A stretch of DNA of 56,431 nt from Dehalococcoidia bacterium. Lineage in GTDB: Bacteria > Chloroflexota > Dehalococcoidia > Bin125. Under the pieces are notes generated by a model. It ran no database searches and was not told the origin of the DNA. It saw only the letters and a list, made by a program, of their open reading frames with translations. The translations under genes and the position numbers were made by a program. The stretch lies in assembly GCA_022822375.1 (NCBI GenBank), contig JAJEBU010000092.1:1-56431 (forward strand), given 5' to 3'. This document shows positions 51,341 to 56,431 of this stretch, piece after piece (positions within the stretch are counted from its first letter, which is position 1; each line of letters starts with the position of its first letter).

Positions 51341-52378
51341 ATGGGCATGCTCGATCTGATTGAAGTCGACGGCTACGAACAGGTCGCGCACTGGCGCGAC
51401 GACGAGGCCGGCATCGAGGCGCTCTGCGCGATCCACTCGACGGAGCGTGGGCCGGCAATCGGTGGCGCTCGCTGGCAACCGTACGACGATCGCGACGCCG
51501 CCCTCTCCGACGTCCTGCGCCTGTCCGAGGCGATGACGCTGAAGTCGGCGGCGGCGCAGCTGCCCTTTGGCGGCGGCAAAGCCGTCGTGATCGGCGATCC
51601 GATGGCCAAGTCCGAAGCGCAGCTGCGCAGCGTCGCGCGCTTCGTCGACCAGTTCGAGGGCCGCTACCTGACCACCACCGATGTCGGCACGACGACCGAC
51701 GAGATCGACCTGCTCGCGCAGTGGACCCCCTACGTCGTCGGAACATCGGCTGGTTCCGGCGACACATCCGCGCTGACCGCGGTCACGGTTCTCGCAGGAA
51801 TTGCGGCCACCCTGGCCGCACTCGACGGCGATCCCAGCGCGGCGGGACGCACGATCGTCGTGCAGGGTGTGGGGAAAGTCGGATCGAAGGTCGCGCGGGC
51901 GCTCGCGGACGAGGGCGCAACCCTGTTCCTGGCCGACATCCGAGCGATTGCCGCGGCGGCGCTGGCGGCCGAGCTTGGCGCACAGACCGTATCCGTCGAT
52001 GAATCAATCGTGGCGCCCTGCGACCTGCTCTCGCCCAACGCGCTCGGCGGCGTCTTTGGCGAGTCCACCATTCCCGCGCTCCAGGCACGCGCCATCTGCG
52101 GCGGCGCCAACAATCAGCTCGTCCGCGATCCAGACGACGCGGCGCTGCTGGACGCGGCTGGCATCCTCTACGCACCCGATTATGTCGTCAACGCGGGCGG
52201 CGTCATCTCCGTCGCCCAGGATGTCGTCGGTTGGAGCTTCGACGAGGCGCTCGCCCATGCAGAGTGCGTCGGCGCAACCGTCCAGGAGATCTTCGACATC
52301 TCCGCTCGCAGCGGGATCACGACGGCCCAGGCCGCGCGGCAGTTCGCGCGCTCGAGGATTCCCACCGCCGCCTCCTGA
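51341..52378 (+). CDS. Leucine/valine-type amino-acid dehydrogenase
   Basis: 345 residues, similar to leucine dehydrogenase. Substrate-binding and catalytic lysines are Lys68 and Lys80 in LKSAAAQLPFGGGKAVV; PAIGGARW is at 38-45 and TTDVGTTTDEIDLL holds a catalytic Asp. The NAD fold is VVQGVGKVGSKVARALADEGATL. It reversibly deaminates branched-chain amino acids to 2-oxo acids, linking to ammonium. AGGAGG is 6 bases before the ATG, an optimal site. The upstream gene is the thioredoxin, 105 bp away. Confidence 0.9.
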   Translation: MGMLDLIEVDGYEQVAHWRDDEAGIEALCAIHSTERGPAIGGARWQPYDDRDAALSDVLRLSEAMTLKSAAAQLPFGGGKAVVIGDPMAKSEAQLRSVARFVDQFEGRYLTTTDVGTTTDEIDLLAQWTPYVVGTSAGSGDTSALTAVTVLAGIAATLAALDGDPSAAGRTIVVQGVGKVGSKVARALADEGATLFLADIRAIAAAALAAELGAQTVSVDESIVAPCDLLSPNALGGVFGESTIPALQARAICGGANNQLVRDPDDAALLDAAGILYAPDYVVNAGGVISVAQDVVGWSFDEALAHAECVGATVQEIFDISARSGITTAQAARQFARSRIPTAAS

Positions 52379-52446
52379 CCGCCTGTTGCCGATAGCTACA
52401 ATGGGCTGGCAACATCACACACCGCTCTCTGCGACAGGAGTCCAAC

Positions 52447-53643
52447 ATGTCCCTCACCGTGCACGGCATTCCCGTTATCGACATCGACTCGCATTACACC
52501 GAGCCGCCCGACCTGTGGACGTCGCGTGCGCCGGCCAAGTACAAGGACGCTGTCCCCCACATCACGATCAACGCTGAGGGGCAGCAGCGCTGGACGGTGC
52601 TCGACGACATTGACTTCGGTCCGCCAGGCTTCACGGTCGTGCGCGAGGACGGCAAGAAGGAGTACGGCACGATCTCGCTCGACAGCTTCGAGCAGATGTC
52701 GAAGGCGGCGACCGATCCGAAGGCGCGCCTCGACCTGCTTGACGACCTCGGCGTCGCGCAGCAGATCGTGTACCCCAACGTGGCTGGCTTCGGCTCGCAG
52801 AATTTCGTACGGATCGAGGACACCGAGCTGCGCAACGTCTGCTGCACCGTCTATAACGACGCCGTCGCCGAGTTCCAGGAGGCCGGAAACGGTCGGCTCT
52901 TCCCGCAGGGGCTGGTCCCCTTCTGGGACATCCCGGCCGCGGTTGACGAGCTCAAGCGGATCAAGGACCTCGGCATGACCGGGATCACGATGTGCGACAC
53001 GCCTGAGGCGTTCGGTCTGCCGCACCTCAGCGATCCGGCGTGGGATCCGTTCTGGGACACCTGCCAGGACATGGAGATGCCGGTCAACTTCCACATCGGC
53101 GCGGGCGCCGGCGTGGCCGACAAGTTGATCTGGCCCGGCTACGGACCGCAGCGGCGGCTCGCACTGACCTCGATCACGCTGTTCATCACCAACTTCAAGG
53201 TGATCATCAACCTCATCTTCTCCGGCCTCTGCGAGCGCTACCCGAACCTCAACTTCGTCTCGGTCGAGTCAGGCATCGGATGGGTGCCGTTCATCCTCGA
53301 GGCGATGGACTACCAGTTCGAGGAAACCGTCCCGACCGAGCGTGAGGGTCTGACGATGAAGCCGTCGGAGTACTTCCGACGCCAGATCTTCGCGTCGTTC
53401 TGGTTCGAGGACTTTGGTCCGCGCGCCACGATCGAGGCGATCGGCGAGGACAACGTGATGTTCGAGACCGATTTCCCGCATCCGACCTGCCTCTACCCGC
53501 GAGCGCAGGAGCACATCACCGAGGTCCTGACCGACCTCGACGAGGGCATTCGCGAGAAGGTCCTGCGTACGACGGCCGAGCGCATCTACCACCTGCCGCC
53601 AGCCCCACAGAGCATCTACGACTCCGTCGCCGCCGGGGGTTAG
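52447..53643 (+). CDS. Amidohydrolase-family hydrolase/decarboxylase
   Basis: 398 residues, same superfamily as the gene at 4298. Motifs: VIDIDSHYTEPPDLW (metal site start, His in DSHYTEP), PVNFHIGAGAG, FVSVESGIGWVPF, and MFETDFPHPTCLYP with the conserved Asp. Note the HxH of classic members is replaced by DSHY. The chemistry is probably decarboxylation or hydrolysis of an aromatic or small acid. AGGAG lies upstream of the ATG. It is followed 14 bp later by a DUF2442 gene. Confidence 0.87.
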   Translation: MSLTVHGIPVIDIDSHYTEPPDLWTSRAPAKYKDAVPHITINAEGQQRWTVLDDIDFGPPGFTVVREDGKKEYGTISLDSFEQMSKAATDPKARLDLLDDLGVAQQIVYPNVAGFGSQNFVRIEDTELRNVCCTVYNDAVAEFQEAGNGRLFPQGLVPFWDIPAAVDELKRIKDLGMTGITMCDTPEAFGLPHLSDPAWDPFWDTCQDMEMPVNFHIGAGAGVADKLIWPGYGPQRRLALTSITLFITNFKVIINLIFSGLCERYPNLNFVSVESGIGWVPFILEAMDYQFEETVPTEREGLTMKPSEYFRRQIFASFWFEDFGPRATIEAIGEDNVMFETDFPHPTCLYPRAQEHITEVLTDLDEGIREKVLRTTAERIYHLPPAPQSIYDSVAAGG

Positions 53644-53657
53644 AAGGGACGCCGACG

Positions 53658-53960
53658 TTGCCAGACGTGTATGCCACAGATCCGGTCAAGGTCGAGCCCC
53701 GAGAGGGGTATTCGCTCTACGTTGAGTTTGGAGATGGCACCACAGGCGTCGTCGACCTGTCGTTCCTAGCTGGGGGCGAGGCATTCGCCGGCTGGAAGGA
53801 TCGCGAGTACTTCGAGTCAGTCCACATCACTAGCGGTGGCGGCGATGTGGAATGGGGCAACGATCTGCGTAGAAGCGGCTATGCGCTGTACATCGACCTG
53901 ACCGGTTTGCCTTGGGAAGAAGTCTGGCCGAGAGTTGACCAAGTAGTCGCTGTTGTCTGA
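53658..53960 (+). CDS. DUF2442 protein
   Basis: 100 residues. VYATDPVKVEPREGYSLYVEFGDGTTGVVDLSFLAG and VEWGNDLRRSGYALYIDLTG are the DUF2442 signature; members are small proteins often next to DUF4160. Start TTG at 53658, GAAGGG upstream. The pair is often suspected to be a toxin-antitoxin-like module; activity is not established by sequence. The next gene overlaps by 8 bp. Confidence 0.75.
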   Translation: MPDVYATDPVKVEPREGYSLYVEFGDGTTGVVDLSFLAGGEAFAGWKDREYFESVHITSGGGDVEWGNDLRRSGYALYIDLTGLPWEEVWPRVDQVVAVV

Positions 53961-54213
53961 ACTCTTCCGCATTGGAGCCATCAGAATTCTCATGCATCCC
54001 AGCGATCACCCGCCTCCGCACTTCCACGCGGAGGTTGGCGATCGGAGCATGATGGTCAGAGTTTCGGACCTCTCGATTCGTCGCGGACGGCTGACGCCGC
54101 GCCAAGAGCGGGAAGTGCTGGAGTGGGCTCAGGCAAATCAGGCAGAGCTTCGAAGGGCATGGCGCCAAGCTGAATCCGGCAGACACCCCGATCGCATCGC
54201 CCCTCTGGACTAA
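53953..54213 (+). CDS. DUF4160 protein
   Basis: 86 residues. RILMHPSDHPPPHFHAEVGDRSMMVRVSDLSIRRGRLTPRQEREVLEWAQANQ is the DUF4160 core (DHPPPHFH with nearby His). Start is TTG at 53953, overlapping the preceding stop; no ATG is in reach. DUF4160 and DUF2442 commonly occur as neighbours. Order here: DUF2442 then DUF4160. Both starts are TTG, which is striking. Confidence 0.75.
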   Translation: MSELFRIGAIRILMHPSDHPPPHFHAEVGDRSMMVRVSDLSIRRGRLTPRQEREVLEWAQANQAELRRAWRQAESGRHPDRIAPLD

Positions 54214-54227
54214 GAAGGAGCCCAATC

Positions 54228-54989
54228 ATGCCTGGACGACTGGACGGTAAAGTGGCGATCGTGACGGGCGGCGGCGCCGGAATGGGCGCCGCGGAGTGTC
54301 GGCTGTTTGCCCGCGAGGGCGCTTCAGTGGTGATTGCCGATCTCGATGACGACGGCGGCCGACAGGTCGAAGATGAGATTCGCTCCGCGGGCGGAGCAGC
54401 GACCTTCTCCCACATGGATGTCACCGCTGAAGAGGAGTGGAACGCGCTGATCGCTCTGACGCTGGACGCCTACGGCGGCCGACTCGACGTACTCGTCAAC
54501 AACGCCGGCTTGTCCTCCACGTCGCAGGACGATTTCGAGTCGACCGAGGGCTGGCATCGGATCATGGACGTCAATGCGACGGGGGTCTTTCTGGGCACGA
54601 AGCTGGGATCGGCGGCGATGCTCGCCGCTGGCAACGGCGGATCGATCGTCAACATTTCCTCGATCTACGGGTTCGTCGGCTCGGACAGCGGGCACCCGGC
54701 GTATCACGCGTCGAAGGCGGCCGTGCGCAACTTCTCGAAGGCGATGGCGGTGCGGCTCGGACCGCAGGGCATTCGCGTGAACACGGTTCATCCCGGCTTC
54801 ATGCCGCCGATGCGGTCGGGCGTTTCCATGTCCGACGAGGTGCGGGCGCGCCTCTCCCGAGCGATCCCGCTGCGCCGCACGGGCGAGGTCGACGAAGTGG
54901 CCAACGGCGTGCTGTTCCTGGCGTCGGACGAAGCGTCGTACGTGACCGGCGCCGAGCTGAAGATCGACGGTGGCTTCCTCGCCCGTTGA
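54228..54989 (+). CDS. Short-chain dehydrogenase/reductase
   Basis: 253 residues. The cofactor motif is VTGGGAGMGAAE (the TGxxxGxG form); NNAG and the triad Ser (NISSIYGF), Tyr-x3-Lys (YHASKAAVRN) are present. The end SYVTGAELKIDGGFLA is typical of 3-alpha-hydroxysteroid or glucose-1-dehydrogenase-like SDRs. AAGGAG precedes the ATG by 7 bases. NAD(P)-dependent oxidation of a secondary alcohol is likely; substrate unknown. It follows DUF4160 by 14 bp. Confidence 0.92.
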   Translation: MPGRLDGKVAIVTGGGAGMGAAECRLFAREGASVVIADLDDDGGRQVEDEIRSAGGAATFSHMDVTAEEEWNALIALTLDAYGGRLDVLVNNAGLSSTSQDDFESTEGWHRIMDVNATGVFLGTKLGSAAMLAAGNGGSIVNISSIYGFVGSDSGHPAYHASKAAVRNFSKAMAVRLGPQGIRVNTVHPGFMPPMRSGVSMSDEVRARLSRAIPLRRTGEVDEVANGVLFLASDEASYVTGAELKIDGGFLAR

Positions 54990-55176
54990 TCGACTCGCCT
55001 GCTGATCAATCTGCTGGGCGGCTGCTTCGCTTCTGTGAGACGACCGCAGCAGCGAATCGTTATCGGAGCGCAAAATCACTGCGGCAATCGGCGTCTGGCT
55101 GAGCGTCTGCCGACGAGCGCGATAAACTGTCAACGAACTGTTGCCGCCACGCGGGCGAGGCACGAAGGAGACGGGT

Positions 55177-55953
55177 ATGCAGACCATCCTGATTGACGCT
55201 GGGGCACGACGCTGGACCCTGCGCGTTGTGCTGGTTGGCCTCTTGGCAGCGGCAATCGTCGCGCTGGCCGCGACTGCTGACGCGCAGGATCGCCCCCAGC
55301 CCCCGCATTGGTTCTGGGGCAACGACGCCGACGGCTACGCCGGCGCGACGGTCACGGCGATTGATGCGGACGGCAACGAAGTGGGCATCAACCAGGATGG
55401 CGCTAGCGTCGTGAATTCAGACGGGGAGTGGTCCGTTCAGGTGCAGCCCGAAGACGCTTCTCGCATCAAGCTGCGCATCGCCAACGCCGATGTGACCCGC
55501 GAGACCAACTACATGGACGTCGTCTCGGGCGGCTTCGACCCCGCCGGAGTCTCCATCTCCGCGTTCACGAACTTTGTCGACGACGACCTGCAGGAAACAG
55601 TCCCGCCAAGTTCGATAGAAGTGAGGATCGTCGCCCGCCGGGCTGACGATGGTCGGATCGAGTTCGGCATGCGCGACCAACACGGCGAGGAGATCTTCCC
55701 CCGCGCGCGCTACTTCCCGAACGGCGGCCCCGGCCACAGCCGCTGGCTGCGCAGCTCGGAGATCGACTTCGGCGACGGCTTCGTCGGACGAATCGTCGCC
55801 CGCTACGTGGCAGGCGACGGCCGCACGGAGTTCGGCTTCCGCGTTGAGGGCTACGACGATATCTTCCCGCGCGCCCGCTTCTTCCCGGCGACGGGTCCCG
55901 ACCACAACCGCTGGCTGACCAGCACGCCCATCGAAATCAGCCAGCCACGTTAG
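55177..55953 (+). CDS. Secreted protein with tandem ~52-residue repeats
   Basis: 258 residues. Signal peptide: basic start, then VVLVGLLAAAIVALAATADA and a cleavage site near residue 37. The middle is a beta-rich domain (WFWGNDADGYAGATVTAIDADGNE) like a carboxypeptidase-regulatory or Ig-like domain. The end has two tandem copies of a motif: RIVAR...GRIEFGMR...EIFPRARYFP...HSRWLRSSEI and RIVARYVAGDGRTEFGFRV...DIFPRARFFP...HNRWLTSTPI. AGGAG lies 6 bases before the ATG at 55177. Not a family I can name. A terminator follows. Confidence 0.75.
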   Translation: MQTILIDAGARRWTLRVVLVGLLAAAIVALAATADAQDRPQPPHWFWGNDADGYAGATVTAIDADGNEVGINQDGASVVNSDGEWSVQVQPEDASRIKLRIANADVTRETNYMDVVSGGFDPAGVSISAFTNFVDDDLQETVPPSSIEVRIVARRADDGRIEFGMRDQHGEEIFPRARYFPNGGPGHSRWLRSSEIDFGDGFVGRIVARYVAGDGRTEFGFRVEGYDDIFPRARFFPATGPDHNRWLTSTPIEISQPR

Positions 55954-55986
55954 CTGCGGTTCGGCCACCAACCCAGGCCCATCCGA

Positions 55987-56012
55987 GAGGCCCGCGCTCA
56001 GGCGCGGGCCTC
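55987..56012. terminator. Intrinsic-type terminator hairpin
   Basis: A perfect 11-bp GC stem (55987-55997 with 56002-56012) with a 4-base loop TCAG, followed by TTGCGTTCT. It sits 33 bp after the stop of the secreted protein and 23 bp before the end of the convergent MFS gene, so it may stop both. Confidence 0.8.
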
Positions 56013-56034
56013 TTGCGTTCTCCGACTCCCTGCG

Positions 56035-56431
56035 TTACGCGCTGGAGCGCTTTTGTGGGGTGGCCCGTGCGGCGGGATGGCGGTCTGGGCTGATCAGCTC
56101 GGTGACCCGCCGGACCAACTCGGCCAACGGCGCCTGCCGCTTGGCCGGCAGCCGCAGCATCAGGCAGAGCAGCGCTGAGCCCGCCCAGAAGACCGCGCAC
56201 GTGTAGAACGCGTAGTCGTACGTGCCGATCACGTCGTAGGACAGCGCCACCGCCAGCGGCGTGATCGCGTTGATGCCCATCGCAATCGGGAATCCCACGC
56301 TGCGCACCGCGCCCAGATAGCGCCGACCGAAGTACTCGGCCCAGAACATGTCCTGAATGGGAATGTTGCCGCCGATGCCGAAGCCCATCACGGCGAGCGC
56401 CCCCGCGATCAGCCACCAGTCACCGCTCGGC
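56035..56431 (-). CDS. MFS transporter, C-terminal part
   Basis: The gene continues past the right edge. The visible 131 residues begin ...PSGDWWLIAGALAVMGFG and contain GFGIGGNIPIQDMFWAEYFGRRYLGAVRSVGFPIAMGINAITPLAVALSYDVIG, an MFS half with three to four membrane helices, then a soluble tail with LPAKRQAPLAELVRRVTELISPD. It resembles the OFA-like carriers at 19910 and 21267 (FGRRYLGAV corresponds to FGASQFGRI) but is not a recent copy. Substrate unknown. Confidence 0.85.
   Translation of the reverse strand, partial: PSGDWWLIAGALAVMGFGIGGNIPIQDMFWAEYFGRRYLGAVRSVGFPIAMGINAITPLAVALSYDVIGTYDYAFYTCAVFWAGSALLCLMLRLPAKRQAPLAELVRRVTELISPDRHPAARATPQKRSSA

Overview
The window looks like a chromosome segment of a free-living, high-GC bacterium, most plausibly a member of the Chloroflexota (Dehalococcoidia/SAR202-like). 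This is an inference from gene content: several CaiB/BaiF CoA-transferases, flavin/F420-type oxidoreductases, amidohydrolases, OFA-like MFS carriers, lipobox-anchored binding proteins, and a compact nusA-ylxR-infB-rbfA-truB cluster. No rRNA, tRNA, CRISPR array or insertion sequence was recognised. Coding density is very high, and no gene-free stretch exceeds about 265 bases.

Layout. 1-267: end of a HicB-like antitoxin. 272-4164 (minus): a polar amino-acid ABC importer (binding lipoprotein, hairpin, two permeases) with no ATPase beside it. 4298-6824 (minus): amidohydrolase, a small protein and a crotonase. 6941-10805 (plus): alpha-carbonic anhydrase, Cys-cluster protein, carboxylesterase, LLM oxidoreductase. 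10802-12526 (minus): AAA/DUF4143 ATPase with an unusual C-terminal extension. 12650-18281 (plus): DinB-like protein, a promoter with a ~200-nt leader and two unrecognised genes, a coupled CaiB/BaiF pair, and a VapBC45-like toxin-antitoxin pair. 18293-22670 (minus): GMC oxidoreductase and two MFS paralogues. 22758-24330 (plus): cyclase-family hydrolase and a secreted protein that has lost its 3' end. 24169-27410 (minus): methyltransferase-HNH fusion, then the ammonium transporter/P-II pair.

27561-32702 (plus) is a fatty-acid synthesis cluster: fabG, fabD, two complete ketosynthases, acyl carrier protein and a cupin. 32850-39844 (minus) is the translation/transcription cluster proS-nusA-ylxR-infB-rbfA-truB, with an ordered set of short repeats between proS and nusA. 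40261-42037: ispG followed by a coupled BrnT-like pair. 42050-48832: nitroreductase, uppP, acyl-CoA carboxylase beta subunit, a fused double CaiB/BaiF protein and an FAH hydrolase. 48866-50483 (minus): a RelE-like pair and a split ThDP decarboxylase. 50546-55953 (plus): TlpA-like thioredoxin, leucine-type dehydrogenase, a second amidohydrolase, a DUF2442/DUF4160 pair, an SDR and a secreted protein with an internal duplication. The right edge cuts an MFS gene.

The core genes (fatty acids, isoprenoids, cell-wall lipid recycling, nitrogen sensing, translation) are interleaved with a catabolic set suited to importing and degrading small organic acids, esters and amino acids through CoA thioesters. 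Five or six toxin-antitoxin-like modules and one restriction-modification-like gene are scattered between them and look like the accessory layer. The most unusual items are the methylase-HNH fusion that sits exactly on the broken end of a secreted-protein gene, the promoter-plus-leader locus at 13459-14631, the proS-nusA repeat element, and the CaiB/BaiF proteins that lack the usual catalytic aspartate.
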